Source: Ignavibacteria bacterium (GTDB lineage Bacteria > Bacteroidota > Ignavibacteria > UBA10030). Taken from it: 64,000 bases of DNA. Below the pieces are notes generated by a model. It did not search any database, had not been told where the DNA came from, and saw only the letters and a program-made list of their open reading frames with translations. A program made the translations under genes and the position numbers. Location: assembly GCA_016873805.1 (NCBI GenBank), contig VGVZ01000005.1, positions 106,689 to 170,688 on the forward strand. The letters are read 5' to 3'. This document shows, in pieces, positions 1 to 9,319 of this stretch. The number at the start of each line of letters is the position of its first letter. Within the stretch, counting starts at the first letter, position 1.

Positions 1-1
1 C

Positions 2-115
2 ATCGAGCGTCTGCGGGATGAATTGAAGTATGAACGTGTCGAAGATCTCGTGAACCAGATGCGCAAAGACCGAGAAGAAAGTCTGCGACTTCGCTCGATG
101 ATGAGCAAGTCTTAA
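2..115 (+). CDS. ribF: riboflavin kinase/FAD synthetase, C-terminal end (partial)
   Basis: The window opens inside a frame that closes with TAA just before rpsO. The 37 visible codons include [16 protein letters not shown] and then a short basic, helical tail. This resembles the last helix of bifunctional RibF (hydrophobic, R-x-E-x-K-F, E-x-L, K-D, E-E), which converts riboflavin to FMN and FAD in the cytoplasm. The position just upstream of rpsO-pnp is a frequent one for ribF. Only the tail is visible, so the call rests on a short match plus context. Confidence 0.6.
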   Translation: MERLRDELKYERVEDLVNQMRKDREESLRLRSMMSKS

Positions 116-170
116 CTGGGAACGTAGGGTTGTCCACAATGTGTCATATCATTTTATCGCAGGAGCAATA

Positions 171-440
171 ATGCCAATTACGAAGGAACAGAAATCGGAA
201 TTGATCAAGAAGTACGGTAAGAAGGCGAACGACTCGGGATCCCCCGAGGTGCAAATCGCGCTCTTGACTGCGCACATCAATTCGATGACACCGCATTTTG
301 AGAGCCATAAGAAAGATCATCATGGGAGACTCGGATTGCTCAAACTCGTGGGCAAGCGTCGTCGCTTGCTCGACTATCTCATGCGCAAAGACATTGCCCG
401 GTATCGCAAGATCATCGCCGAGCTGGAAATTCGAAAGTAA
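171..440 (+). CDS. rpsO: 30S ribosomal protein S15
   Basis: An 89-residue protein of the usual S15 length, beginning [16 protein letters not shown] and containing the conserved [36 protein letters not shown] and ending [13 protein letters not shown]15 binds the central domain of 16S rRNA and helps bridge the subunits. The ORF track starts 30 nt earlier at a GTG, but AGGAG lies 5 nt before the ATG at 171, which fixes the start. A loose TTGTCC-N17-TTTATC lies just upstream and could be a promoter. The gene is followed by pnp, the classical rpsO-pnp pair. Confidence 0.95.
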   Translation: MPITKEQKSELIKKYGKKANDSGSPEVQIALLTAHINSMTPHFESHKKDHHGRLGLLKLVGKRRRLLDYLMRKDIARYRKIIAELEIRK

Positions 441-454
441 TAGAACCTCTACCC

Positions 455-473
455 GGACGGCGAATGGCCGTCC
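455..473 (+). promoter_or_regulatory. stem-loop between rpsO and pnp
   Basis: GGACGGC-gaatg-GCCGTCC forms a 7-bp perfect stem with a 5-nt loop. No T-run follows, so it is not a plain terminator. In other bacteria the rpsO-pnp spacer carries a hairpin cut by RNase III, through which PNPase controls its own mRNA; a similar role here is inference. The hairpin holds the upstream ATG of the pnp ORF in its loop. Confidence 0.45.
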
Positions 474-496
474 CATTCAACAGATTGGAACTAGAA

Positions 497-2671
497 ATGA
501 AAGTATCAACAGAAGTCACGTTGGGCGGCAAGATGTTCACCTACGAGACGGGCCAATTCGCAAAACAGGCTGACGGCTCCGTCATGGTGCGATATGCAGA
601 TACAATGGTGCTGGCCACAGTGGTGAGTATGAGGGAACCTGACGAAGAACGGGATTTCTTCCCGTTGCAGGTGGAATTCAGAGAGAAGACTTCGGCAGCA
701 GGAAAGATCCCTGGCGGCTTCTTCAAACGAGAAGGAAGACCCACCGAAAAGGAAATCCTGTCGTCGCGGCTCATCGATCGGCCCATCCGACCGATGTTTC
801 CCGAAGGATACCGGAACGAGACACAGATTCTTGTCACCGTGTATTCATCAGATATGCAGCACGATGGAGACGTCCTCGGCGCATGCGCGGCATCAGCGGC
901 GCTGATGGTGTCCGACATTCCTTTTGACGGTCCGATTGCCGAGGTCCGCGTGGGACGCATCAACGGACAGTTTCTCATCAATCCGACCCATGAGCAGCTC
1001 AATCAGAGCGACTGCGACATCACGGTGGCAGGCACGATGGATTCGATCGTGATGGTCGAGGGCGGATCGCTGGAACTGACTGAATCAGAAGTGCTCGATG
1101 CGCTCAAATTCGCGCACGAGGAAATTCGAAATCTCTGCAAGGGACAGGTTGAGCTGGCGAAGATCGTCCGAAAGGAAAAGCGGGAGATCATGATCCCTGA
1201 GATTCCCTCAGGACTCGAAGATGAAGTGCGATCGCTGACCGGATCTCGCCTGAAAGAACTGAGCCAGACCGTATTGACGAAGGAGGAACGAAATTCCGCA
1301 ACACGGAAAGTGTACGAAGAAATCCAGACTGCTCTGGCGGAAAAGTATCCGGAGAAGCAAAAGGTTATTGAGAATGCGATCCATGAGATCGAAAAGGACG
1401 CGATGCGATCGATGATCCTTGATCAGGGAAAACGACTGGATGGTCGAAGCCTGACCGATATCCGTTCGATCTTCTGCGAGACCGGCTTGTTGCCGCGGAC
1501 CCACGGATCGTCGCTCTTCACACGCGGTGAAACCCAGAGTCTCACGACGGCAACGCTGGGGACCAAGATGGATGAACAGATTCTGGACGGGCTGATTCCT
1601 GATGCGACCAAGAGGTTTATGCTCCATTACAACTTCCCCCCCTTCAGTGTGGGAGAGGTGGGGAGAGTGGGTTCGCCGGGACGTCGAGAAATCGGTCACG
1701 GTAATCTTGCGGAGCGAGCGCTTGTGGAGATGACCCCGGCGGAAAGTGAATTTCCGTACACGATCCGCATCGTTTCCGATATCCTCGAGTCGAACGGATC
1801 GTCTTCGATGGCGACGGTGTGTGCGGGAAGCTTGGCTCTGTTCGATGCCGGAGTCCCCATGAAGAAAGCGGTGGCAGGCATCGCGATGGGCCTCGTAAAA
1901 GAGGGAGACCGGGTGGCAATCCTGAGCGACATCCTTGGCAACGAAGATCATCTCGGTGACATGGATTTCAAAGTCGCCGGCACCAGAGATGGCATTACGG
2001 CGTTCCAGATGGACATCAAGATCAAAGGGATCTCGTTCGCAGTCATGGAGCAGGCGTTGGCCCAGGCAAAGGAGGGCCGAATGAAGATCCTTGAAATCAT
2101 GGATGCAACTATCCCGGAACCGCGGCAGGTGCTTTCTCCGTATGCTCCGCGTCTGCAGACCATAAGAATTCCCGTCGACATGATCGGACTGCTGATCGGT
2201 CCTGGCGGGAAGAATATCCGGCAACTCGTGAAGGACACGGGGGCCGAGATTAATGTCGAAGATGACGGAACGGTCACCATTGCGGCGGTCGGGGACGAGT
2301 CGGCCCAGAAGGCGATCGCCGCGATCGAGCGCTTGACAGAACTTCCCGAGGTGGGGAAGACCTATCTCGCGACGGTCAAGCGGATCATGGATTTCGGGGC
2401 CTTCGTGGAAATTCTTCCGGGAAAAGAAGGTCTCGTGCACATCTCACAGCTTGACGTCAATCGTGTCGCCAAGGTGGATGACATCGTGAAGTTGGGAGAT
2501 CAAATTGAGGTGAAGCTCATGAAGATCGACGAAGAGGGAAGGTTGAACCTTAGCCGCAAGGCACTTCTGGCCGGTGGTGAGAATGCCGAGGAGGAAATGA
2601 ATCGTCCCCGTGAACGTCGTCCCCGTCGCGACGGACGCGGCGGCAGAGATTCCCGACCACGGCGACACTAG
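497..2671 (+). CDS. pnp: polyribonucleotide nucleotidyltransferase (PNPase)
   Basis: Phosphorolytic 3'-5' exoribonuclease of RNA decay, about 724 residues. Order: first RNase PH domain (GQFAKQADGSVMVRYADTMV; EKTSAAGKIPGGFFKREGRP), alpha-helical linker, second RNase PH domain (LPRTHGSSLFTRGETQ; PPFSVGEVGR), KH domain (IRIPVDMIGLLIGPGGKNI, with the GxxG loop), S1 domain (YLATVKRIMDFGAFVEILPGKEGLVHISQL) and a basic Arg/Gly-rich tail. The ORF can be extended to 464, but that ATG lies in the loop of the intergenic hairpin and family proteins begin close to KVSTEVTLGGKMFTYETG, so 497 is preferred. A clear Shine-Dalgarno is lacking for either start. Confidence 0.93.
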   Translation: MKVSTEVTLGGKMFTYETGQFAKQADGSVMVRYADTMVLATVVSMREPDEERDFFPLQVEFREKTSAAGKIPGGFFKREGRPTEKEILSSRLIDRPIRPMFPEGYRNETQILVTVYSSDMQHDGDVLGACAASAALMVSDIPFDGPIAEVRVGRINGQFLINPTHEQLNQSDCDITVAGTMDSIVMVEGGSLELTESEVLDALKFAHEEIRNLCKGQVELAKIVRKEKREIMIPEIPSGLEDEVRSLTGSRLKELSQTVLTKEERNSATRKVYEEIQTALAEKYPEKQKVIENAIHEIEKDAMRSMILDQGKRLDGRSLTDIRSIFCETGLLPRTHGSSLFTRGETQSLTTATLGTKMDEQILDGLIPDATKRFMLHYNFPPFSVGEVGRVGSPGRREIGHGNLAERALVEMTPAESEFPYTIRIVSDILESNGSSSMATVCAGSLALFDAGVPMKKAVAGIAMGLVKEGDRVAILSDILGNEDHLGDMDFKVAGTRDGITAFQMDIKIKGISFAVMEQALAQAKEGRMKILEIMDATIPEPRQVLSPYAPRLQTIRIPVDMIGLLIGPGGKNIRQLVKDTGAEINVEDDGTVTIAAVGDESAQKAIAAIERLTELPEVGKTYLATVKRIMDFGAFVEILPGKEGLVHISQLDVNRVAKVDDIVKLGDQIEVKLMKIDEEGRLNLSRKALLAGGENAEEEMNRPRERRPRRDGRGGRDSRPRRH

Positions 2672-2763
2672 TCACGACTCGTTTACGCATGTTGCAATCC
2701 TCACACCGGGTACGACGAAGGTCCCGCTGTGGGGATTTCTTCTTCTGACAGATCGCGAATTCC

Positions 2764-4029
2764 ATGAGCACTGTTCTGACTCCCCGGATTCCCGGCGATA
2801 AATCCATTTCGCATCGTGCATTGATTGTCGGAGCGATATCCGAGGGATTGTCCACTGTTGAAGGGCTTCTTTTCGCGGAAGATCCGAAGAGTACGTTGGG
2901 ATGTCTTCGCGCAATGGGCTGTGAGGCGGAGTGGAAGGGAAGTCTCCTCCACATCCAAGGACACGGCTTGCGGGGATTCCACCAGCCAACGCAGATGCTG
3001 GATGCCGGCAATTCCGGTACCACCATTCGGTTGCTCAGCGGCGTGCTTGCCGGACAACGCTTTCCAACGGTCATATCCGGTGACGAATCTCTCCGTCAAC
3101 GGCCGATGATGCGAATCGTGCGACCGCTTGTTGAGATGGGAGCATCGATCAGTGCCAGCGATGGTCGACCGCCACTCACCATACAACCGTCGCCGGACCT
3201 GCGATCCATCACGTATGAACTTCCTATTCCGAGTGCCCAGGTGAAGTCTGCCGTGTTGTTGGCCGGACTCTACGCGGAGGGAACCACACGGATCATTGAA
3301 ATCATTCGAACGCGCGATCATACGGAGAGGATTCTCGGCCTCTCCACGAAGCTCATCGACGGTACACATGTTACCGCGATTCAGGGAGGGACGATCCGCC
3401 ATGGTCAGCGCTTTGTGATACCCGGTGACATCTCCTCGGCAGTCTTCTTCGTTGCGGCAGCTCTCCTGACTCCAGGAGCGGAAGTGATTCTTCGGAACAT
3501 CGGTATCAATCCCACACGAATGAGGGGTATCGATATCCTCAGGAGTGTCGGTGCGGCGATCGACATTCAGCCGGAAGCGGAACATGCGGGGGAGCCGATC
3601 GGGACAATTGTGGCACAATACTCATCCCTCGCTGGAGAAATCCGTCTGGGCAGGAGCGATGTGATCGGGATGATAGACGAAATTCCCATCGTGGCTGCAC
3701 TCGCTGCGGCGGTCGGTATTTCGTTCGAAGTGAGAGGAGCGGCCGAACTGCGCGTGAAAGAATCGGACAGAATCAGCGCGATGGTCGACAATCTTCGAGC
3801 TCTCGGCGTGGATGTCGAGGAGTACGACGATGGTTTTGCCTTCGGGGCAGGGAAGAGGTTGCAGGGCGGCCTCGTTCGATCGAGAGGGGATCACCGAATT
3901 GCGATGGCCTTCGGGGTGATGGATCTGACAATCAAGAGACTCGAAATTGATGATCCGAATTGCGTCGATATCTCATTTCCAGGATTCTGGAAAGAGCTTG
4001 AACAATTTTCCCGGCTGCATGATCCGTAA
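2764..4029 (+). CDS. aroA: 3-phosphoshikimate 1-carboxyvinyltransferase (EPSP synthase)
   Basis: Joins shikimate-3-phosphate and phosphoenolpyruvate in aromatic amino acid synthesis. Diagnostic motifs are IPGDKSISHRALIVG at the N-terminus, LDAGNSGTTIRLLSG, the RDHTERIL segment, DISSAVFFVAAALL and the late RVKESDRIS and GDHRIAMAFGV. Its 421 residues are normal for the family. The frame is closed 18 nt upstream of the ATG by TGA, so the start is fixed within a few codons, although no strong ribosome-binding site is seen. It stands 92 nt after pnp and converges on bshC with only 25 nt between stops. Confidence 0.95.
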   Translation: MSTVLTPRIPGDKSISHRALIVGAISEGLSTVEGLLFAEDPKSTLGCLRAMGCEAEWKGSLLHIQGHGLRGFHQPTQMLDAGNSGTTIRLLSGVLAGQRFPTVISGDESLRQRPMMRIVRPLVEMGASISASDGRPPLTIQPSPDLRSITYELPIPSAQVKSAVLLAGLYAEGTTRIIEIIRTRDHTERILGLSTKLIDGTHVTAIQGGTIRHGQRFVIPGDISSAVFFVAAALLTPGAEVILRNIGINPTRMRGIDILRSVGAAIDIQPEAEHAGEPIGTIVAQYSSLAGEIRLGRSDVIGMIDEIPIVAALAAAVGISFEVRGAAELRVKESDRISAMVDNLRALGVDVEEYDDGFAFGAGKRLQGGLVRSRGDHRIAMAFGVMDLTIKRLEIDDPNCVDISFPGFWKELEQFSRLHDP

Positions 4030-4054
4030 GAACGACGGAATTCGTGGTGCGAAG

Positions 4055-5704
4055 CTAGAGGTGCATTTTGACCACCTGATGCCGATGCTTGTCGACGATC
4101 AGTTCATCTTTGAGCCAACGCAGAAAATCGAGCCCATATTTGTTAAGGAAGTGAACGATGCTTAGCTCACGTTCCTGAAGATTGGAGAAAGGAAAGAGAT
4201 GGAGATGAGCTTTGTCAATTTGTCGTAACGTGGCCTCGCCTGCTCGTTTCTGGGCCGCGATGGCCTTGTGCTTGAGATTCTCGATCTGATAGCTGATTTT
4301 GTTTTTTGCTGTCGCGACTCCCCCCGCGAGTGTGGGGTCGATCTGCGAAAGTCCCTGTTGGAGAATCTCCAGCGATTCATTCAATCCTGCAATAGTCCCG
4401 CCAAACAACTCCTCAAGCCTTACATCGGACAATCGACCGGCGACAGTCTCGCCGAGCATTTCCCGATCGCCAAAGAAGTCCTTTACCTCCAGGGAGTATT
4501 TCTCGAGTACTCGTTGAACCCGCTCTTCGATGATCGTGACACTTGCGCGAGGGAAGAGAATGGGCATTTGAATGCCAAATTCCGCATAGACTGTCTGTAG
4601 CTGCGCGAAGTAGGAGATTTCTGCTGGTCCCGCGACGTAGCACGCGGTGGGGAGTAATGCATCCTGGCAAATAGGGCGCAACGCGACGTTTGGACTGAAG
4701 AGTTCTGGATTATTTTCAAGCATCTCCGTCAGGGCCTCCTTTGAGTGTCGCTGGCGTGTGCCCTTCAATGAGTACCCCAGGGGATGGGGTTCGATGAGAT
4801 GTCGGCCTCCCTTGTGGAAGAGGAAGAGGTTGATCGGCTTCGGCTTAATCTGAGCGAGATAGTGTTTTTCCAGTTCTACACTCGCGCCGATCATCAGCGT
4901 GCAAGTCTTTGGCGCGTGCTCGATCTCCCGTCGAAAAAGAGGTTTGAGAAGTTGCTTGATCGCGGGATCGTTCGGATCGAGGAAGATGAGACCGGAATCT
5001 TCGAGAAGATCATTCATCAGGTGGACAAATGATCGATTGAACGTCATGCCTTTCTGATAGGCCGTTCGCAGAAGGGACATAACTTGCGGCGTGAATTCCG
5101 TTTCCAGCAACGAGGCGTGGAGTTGATTGATGAGGGAGTCGATCGTCTCATCGAATTCGATTCGGCCAACGGCTCCGTAGTTCGCATCGTCCTTAGCGGT
5201 TTCCGGATTGTACGATGCCTTCAAGAGATTGTTGTCTTTGTCAATGACGTTGATGGAGCGAACCTCTTCAAAGTCATGATCCTCCCCCTCCAGCCAAAAT
5301 ACTGGAACAAAACTGTAGTCGGGGTACCGTGCAGAGAGTTGTTCCGTAAGCTTGATGGTCGTGAGGGCCTTGTATATCGTATAGAGCGGTCCGGTGAAGA
5401 TTCCAACCTGCTGGCCGGTGACAACGGCCACCGTGTTGTCGTTCAGGAGGGCATCGATGTTGGCAAGTGTCCGCACGCCGCAGTGGAATGCACGGTTCTG
5501 CAAGGAGAGGATGTTGACGAGCGTTGAACGGTCGAGTGTTCGCTGCGAGGCAGTAGTGATGCTGCGCTCCCATGCGCGGGGATCCCGAAAATCCGATTCG
5601 TAGTATTCGTGTACGCGTTCATAGTTCGTTACGTAATCCACGAAGAGTTTCGAGAATGCCGTGGAGGCTGATTGGATCTCGCGGTAATCAAGCCACTGAT
5701 TCAT
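4055..5704 (-). CDS. bshC: bacillithiol biosynthesis cysteine-adding enzyme BshC
   Basis: Catalyses the last step of bacillithiol synthesis, adding cysteine to GlcN-malate. The 549-residue length fits the family. Clear family motifs are AVVTGQQVGIFTGPLYTIYKA and SFVPVFWLEGEDHDFEEV in the first third, and LFPRASVTIIEERVQRVL in the second half, with a C-terminal coiled-coil-like stretch. The enzyme occurs in Firmicutes and in Bacteroidetes/Chlorobi, in agreement with the proposed host group. bshA and bshB are not in the window. It lies 149 nt after the purine nucleoside phosphorylase gene and has its own promoter. Confidence 0.92.
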   Translation of the reverse strand: MNQWLDYREIQSASTAFSKLFVDYVTNYERVHEYYESDFRDPRAWERSITTASQRTLDRSTLVNILSLQNRAFHCGVRTLANIDALLNDNTVAVVTGQQVGIFTGPLYTIYKALTTIKLTEQLSARYPDYSFVPVFWLEGEDHDFEEVRSINVIDKDNNLLKASYNPETAKDDANYGAVGRIEFDETIDSLINQLHASLLETEFTPQVMSLLRTAYQKGMTFNRSFVHLMNDLLEDSGLIFLDPNDPAIKQLLKPLFRREIEHAPKTCTLMIGASVELEKHYLAQIKPKPINLFLFHKGGRHLIEPHPLGYSLKGTRQRHSKEALTEMLENNPELFSPNVALRPICQDALLPTACYVAGPAEISYFAQLQTVYAEFGIQMPILFPRASVTIIEERVQRVLEKYSLEVKDFFGDREMLGETVAGRLSDVRLEELFGGTIAGLNESLEILQQGLSQIDPTLAGGVATAKNKISYQIENLKHKAIAAQKRAGEATLRQIDKAHLHLFPFSNLQERELSIVHFLNKYGLDFLRWLKDELIVDKHRHQVVKMHL

Positions 5705-5737
5705 GGGTTGGTCCAGGCGTTCGATTTGGGATAGGCC

Positions 5738-5766
5738 AATATACCACTTTCACGAATTGACTGCAA
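5738..5766 (-). promoter_or_regulatory. promoter of bshC
   Basis: On the minus strand TTGCAG, 17 nt, TATATT. The expected start of transcription lies about 27 nt before the bshC ATG. Confidence 0.6.
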
Positions 5767-5853
5767 CCAAATGGACGGAGCCGATTCCAGCTTCCGTCGG
5801 TACCGGCAGATGACGAAAAGGGAACTGAGGCGAGAAGGATGTGACACACCGCA

Positions 5854-6723
5854 CTACAGTCGAACCAGAACGTGTTTGAGCAAGATTGCAAACTGATGCT
5901 TCACGCGATTGGCAGTCTCAGTGACTTCATCGTGTGTGAGCTTGCTGGGAGAAATTCCTGATGCGAGGTTGGAGATCAGAGAAAGCCCCAGAAGGTCCAT
6001 CCCAAGTGTGGCGGCTGCCGAAATCTCCGGGACAGTAGACATTCCAACGGCATCCGCACCGATGCGATGGAGCATCTCGATTTCGGCTACAGTTTCATAC
6101 GATGGTCCCTTCAGCCAGCAATAGACCCCTTCGCGCATCGGAAGTCCAATCGCGGATGCCGCATTCCGGACCAGAGCGACGAGTCGAGGCGAGAAGACCG
6201 GAGCCACCCGTTGTCGCGAAGAGCCGCCAGGAAGCTGAGGTGCATTGGGGAGGATGGCGTCCGACGTGTGGAATTGTCGATCTCCAAGAAACGTAAGACT
6301 CAGAACATCCCGAATGAGCATGAGATCGCCCGGGGAATAGGTGCGATTGATGCCGCCTGCCGCATTGGTGACAATGAGGTCCCGTGCACCAAGGGCGTGG
6401 GCGACATGGACAGGAAGAACTGTCGGTGTCAAATCTCCGGTTTCATAGAAATGCACTCTCCCCTTGAACACGACCAGCGTCGGCGAGCTCCTGCCGCTAT
6501 GTCGTAAGCTTCCGATGACGATCTTCCCCGCGTGTCCGACGACGGTGGAGTGCGGATAGTTCGGTATCGATGACGTCGGTATCGATACTGCATTGTCAAG
6601 AAGGTCGGCGAAATCACCGAGTCCTGAGCCCAGGATGAGCGCAACGGCTGGACGTTTCTTCGTCCGTTTTTGGATATGCCGAACTGTCTCTGAGACCCGG
6701 AGTCGTAAGAAGTCGTAGCTCAT
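5854..6723 (-). CDS. punA: purine nucleoside phosphorylase (trimeric, PNP class I)
   Basis: Phosphorolysis of purine nucleosides to base and ribose-1-phosphate. The 289 residues show LILGSGLGDFADLL near the N-terminus (phosphate site), VVGHAGKIVIG, FKGRVHFYE, VTNAAGGIN, then YCWLKGPSYETVAEI with AVGMSTVPEISAA, all typical of the trimeric guanosine/inosine-type enzyme. The ATG follows the nupC stop codon with no spacing, so transporter and enzyme are translated from one mRNA: uptake of a nucleoside followed by its cleavage. Confidence 0.92.
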   Translation of the reverse strand: MSYDFLRLRVSETVRHIQKRTKKRPAVALILGSGLGDFADLLDNAVSIPTSSIPNYPHSTVVGHAGKIVIGSLRHSGRSSPTLVVFKGRVHFYETGDLTPTVLPVHVAHALGARDLIVTNAAGGINRTYSPGDLMLIRDVLSLTFLGDRQFHTSDAILPNAPQLPGGSSRQRVAPVFSPRLVALVRNAASAIGLPMREGVYCWLKGPSYETVAEIEMLHRIGADAVGMSTVPEISAAATLGMDLLGLSLISNLASGISPSKLTHDEVTETANRVKHQFAILLKHVLVRL

Positions 6724-8082
6724 TTATCCACCGATGAGTATTCCCGCAATGGTGGCAGTGAGGAGAGTTGCCAACGATCCGCCAAGTACTGCACGGAGAC
6801 CCAGGGACGCGAGATCCTTGCGTCGATGGGGTGCCATCGGGCTGATGCCCCCGATCTGAATGGCAATCGATGAGAAGTTCGCGAATCCGCACAGGGCAAA
6901 CGTAGCCATCGCAATCGCCTTCTCGGAAAAGAGCTTTCCGTCGGCAACGAGCTTCGACATGTCGAGGTAACTGACGAACTCGTTGAGAACGATCTTGGTG
7001 CCAAAAAGGCTTCCGAATTGAAATGCCTCAGCGGAGGGCACGCCGATTGCCAATCCGATGAATTGAAAGATGAAGCCAAGAATCAGCTGGAGATTCAAGG
7101 GCTGGCCATAGCTCGCCTGAAGATATGAATTGATCCCTAACCAACCACCGAGCGCTGCAAGTAAGTAGTTAAACAGTGCAATTAAGGCAATAAATGCCAA
7201 CAACATAGCACCGACGTTTAGAGCCAATTGAAGGCCGTCAGAAGCTCCTGCCGCAGCCGCCTCGATAACGTTCTTAGACGTCTTTTCGACCTTCACCTTT
7301 ACAGACCCCTTCGTTTGCGGTTCACCAACTTCCGGGAAGATGATCTTTGATATGAGAAGAGCGGCGGGAGCAGCCATGATGGATGCTCCGAGGAGCTGGG
7401 CGGCAAATCTGACTTGAGCGGCCTCCACCGTCAGATTGTGAGTCTGGGCGAACGAGTAGCCGAGCATCTGGACATAGGCAGCCATTACACCGCCAGCGAT
7501 GGTCGCCATTCCACCCGTCATCACTGTCAGAAGTTCGGAGTTGGTCATCGTTCCGACAAAGGGGCGGATCATCAACGGGGCTTCGGTCTGACCTACAAAG
7601 ATGTTGGCAGTGTTGGAGAGAGACTCCGCGCCGCTGGTTCCCATCAGTCGAGCCATCACCCAGGCCATTCCCTGAACAACCTTCTGCATGACGCCGAGAT
7701 AATACAGAACGGACATGAGACAGGAAAAGAAGATGATTGTGGGGAGGACCTGGAAGGCGAAGAAGAACCCGAGTGATTCCGGCGTTCCCGGTCCGTTCGC
7801 CAGATTACCGAAGACAAACCGCGCCCCCTCCGTTGTGAACCCCAGAATCACCACAAAACCCTCAGCGATTGATTCAAAGAAGAGTTTTGGCCACCCAAGC
7901 GGGGCGAAGACCTCTCCCAGAACACGCCCCTTGATGACAAGCACACCAAAAACGATTTGAATACCGAGGCCGGTCGCGACAAGTCTCCAATTCACTCGCC
8001 GCTTGTTGTTCGAAAAGATGAAGGCGATCCCAAGCACAACAGCTATTCCAAGGAGGCCATGGAGAATGGAGGGAATGCTCAT
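6724..8082 (-). CDS. nupC: NupC-type concentrative nucleoside transporter
   Basis: Cation-coupled nucleoside importer of the inner membrane, 452 residues, with about ten hydrophobic segments. Family landmarks are GQTEAPLMIRPFVGTMTNSELLTVM and MATIAGGVMAAYV in the middle, PAALLISKIIFPE, LNEFVSYLDM and ALCGFANFSSIAIQIGGI near the end. The loop with KTSKNVIEAAAAGASDGL is the usual cytoplasmic segment. It is followed at once by punA and lies 135 nt after tdk, as part of the salvage group. Confidence 0.9.
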   Translation of the reverse strand: MSIPSILHGLLGIAVVLGIAFIFSNNKRRVNWRLVATGLGIQIVFGVLVIKGRVLGEVFAPLGWPKLFFESIAEGFVVILGFTTEGARFVFGNLANGPGTPESLGFFFAFQVLPTIIFFSCLMSVLYYLGVMQKVVQGMAWVMARLMGTSGAESLSNTANIFVGQTEAPLMIRPFVGTMTNSELLTVMTGGMATIAGGVMAAYVQMLGYSFAQTHNLTVEAAQVRFAAQLLGASIMAAPAALLISKIIFPEVGEPQTKGSVKVKVEKTSKNVIEAAAAGASDGLQLALNVGAMLLAFIALIALFNYLLAALGGWLGINSYLQASYGQPLNLQLILGFIFQFIGLAIGVPSAEAFQFGSLFGTKIVLNEFVSYLDMSKLVADGKLFSEKAIAMATFALCGFANFSSIAIQIGGISPMAPHRRKDLASLGLRAVLGGSLATLLTATIAGILIGG

Positions 8083-8217
8083 GATTGTACTCCGGTGCTC
8101 AAAGGGTGGGAAATATGTTCACTGCCGTTGCGCGAGTAGTCTGCTTGCATGTGCTGTTGAGCTCCGTCGGGACGGTGAGTGGGATCGATTCGCCCCGACC
8201 GGCCGGTGAGACTCCCG

Positions 8218-8802
8218 CTATTCGTTAGGCGGTTCAAAGCAGTGGCGGCAACGCGCTTCGTAAATGTCTTTCGCGCCGATGACGACAAGGTCATGTTGCT
8301 GAGTCTTTCGCTGAGTTCGATCAGCCGGATTGCCACAGACCATGCAGATGGCGAGGGTCTTCGTGATATACTCAGCAACAGCCAAGAGAGAAGGTATGGG
8401 GGAAAAAGGTCTCCCGCGGTAATCCTGATCGAGTCCCGCCACGATTACCCGCTTTCCCTGGTTGGCGAGTTCTTCGCAGACGGAGACGAGGCTCTCGTCG
8501 AAGAACTGTGCCTCATCGATGCCGATGACTTGCGCGTTTTTCGTGAGAGGCGGAATTTCGGTCGCATGTTGCACGGCGTGGGATACCAGTGATTGATCGC
8601 TGTGCGAAACGATATGGTCGCTGCTGAATCTGGTATCGATTCGGGGCTTGAAGACAGCTACGTTCTGACGAGCGATCTGAGCGCGTCTCATGCGCCTGAT
8701 AAGTTCTTCAGTCTTTCCGCTGAACATGCACCCGCAGATGACTTCAATCCAGCCGGTATCGCGCGGGACGAGATGTTGCGACCATGTATCCATGAACTTC
8801 AA
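8218..8802 (-). CDS. tdk: thymidine kinase (type II)
   Basis: Phosphorylates thymidine and deoxyuridine with ATP. The P-loop is in GCMFSGKTEELIRRMRR (about residues 24-40), followed by the lasso and Walker-B-like VIGIDEAQFF and a zinc-binding pair of cysteine motifs CMVCG and CRHC at the C-terminus. The 194 residues are typical. The ATG comes 3 nt after the cdd stop. A second ATG three codons downstream is an equally possible start. Confidence 0.93.
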   Translation of the reverse strand: MKFMDTWSQHLVPRDTGWIEVICGCMFSGKTEELIRRMRRAQIARQNVAVFKPRIDTRFSSDHIVSHSDQSLVSHAVQHATEIPPLTKNAQVIGIDEAQFFDESLVSVCEELANQGKRVIVAGLDQDYRGRPFSPIPSLLAVAEYITKTLAICMVCGNPADRTQRKTQQHDLVVIGAKDIYEARCRHCFEPPNE

Positions 8803-8805
8803 CCT

Positions 8806-9243
8806 CTATGATCGGTGTGGATTTTTCAGATTCTTTGGGGTGAAGGCAAGTGGAAGAAGCTCTTTCAGCTTCACAATTTCCATCTCACCCTTCGCATTGG
8901 CCATGATAAAATCGATGTTGCCGGCCAGGTCCATCAGAACTTGACGGCAGGCTCCGCAGGGGGGGGTGAATCCCGATTCGTCGGAAATCACAGCAATGGC
9001 TCGAAAATTCCGCTCTCCTTCGGAAATCGCCTTGAAAACGGCTGTACGCTCCGCACAGATCGTAAGACCGTAGCTGCTGTTTTCGATATTGCAGCCGGTG
9101 TAGATCCGTCCATCCGTCGCGAGTAAGGCTGCGCCGACGTGGAAATTCGAAAACGGCGCGTGTGCCAGCCGGCGCACTGATTGGGCAACCGAGACAAGTT
9201 GCTTGTACTGGGTCAGTTTGGAAGATGGTCTTCGTGGGGCCAC
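8806..9243 (-). CDS. cdd: cytidine deaminase
   Basis: Deaminates (deoxy)cytidine to (deoxy)uridine. Visible motifs are APFSNFHVGAALLATDG, GCNIENSSYGLTICAERTA (zinc ligand Cys and catalytic Glu) and TPPCGACRQVL (two more zinc cysteines). The ORF track starts at 9327, but the promoter read at 9291-9319 would begin transcription near 9284, downstream of that ATG. The GTG at 9243 gives 145 residues, close to the family length. A TTG at 9282 next to the expected transcript start is the alternative. First gene of the salvage group cdd-tdk-nupC-punA. Confidence 0.88.
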   Translation of the reverse strand: MAPRRPSSKLTQYKQLVSVAQSVRRLAHAPFSNFHVGAALLATDGRIYTGCNIENSSYGLTICAERTAVFKAISEGERNFRAIAVISDESGFTPPCGACRQVLMDLAGNIDFIMANAKGEMEIVKLKELLPLAFTPKNLKNPHRS

Positions 9244-9290
9244 AGGAGTGTCATTCCGCGTGCTGGTGATAGTGAATTCCAAGGCCGGAA

Positions 9291-9319
9291 AATATAGCCA
9301 AGATTGGATTGAGAAGCAA
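9291..9319 (-). promoter_or_regulatory. promoter of the cdd-tdk salvage group
   Basis: Minus strand TTGCTT, 17 nt, TATATT (followed by TTCC). Its position inside the annotated 5' part of the cdd ORF argues for a later cdd start. Confidence 0.6.

Noticed and set aside
1208-2440. 410-codon minus-strand ORF opposite pnp
   Set aside because: A shadow of the conserved PNPase frame; rich in Arg/His and without motifs.
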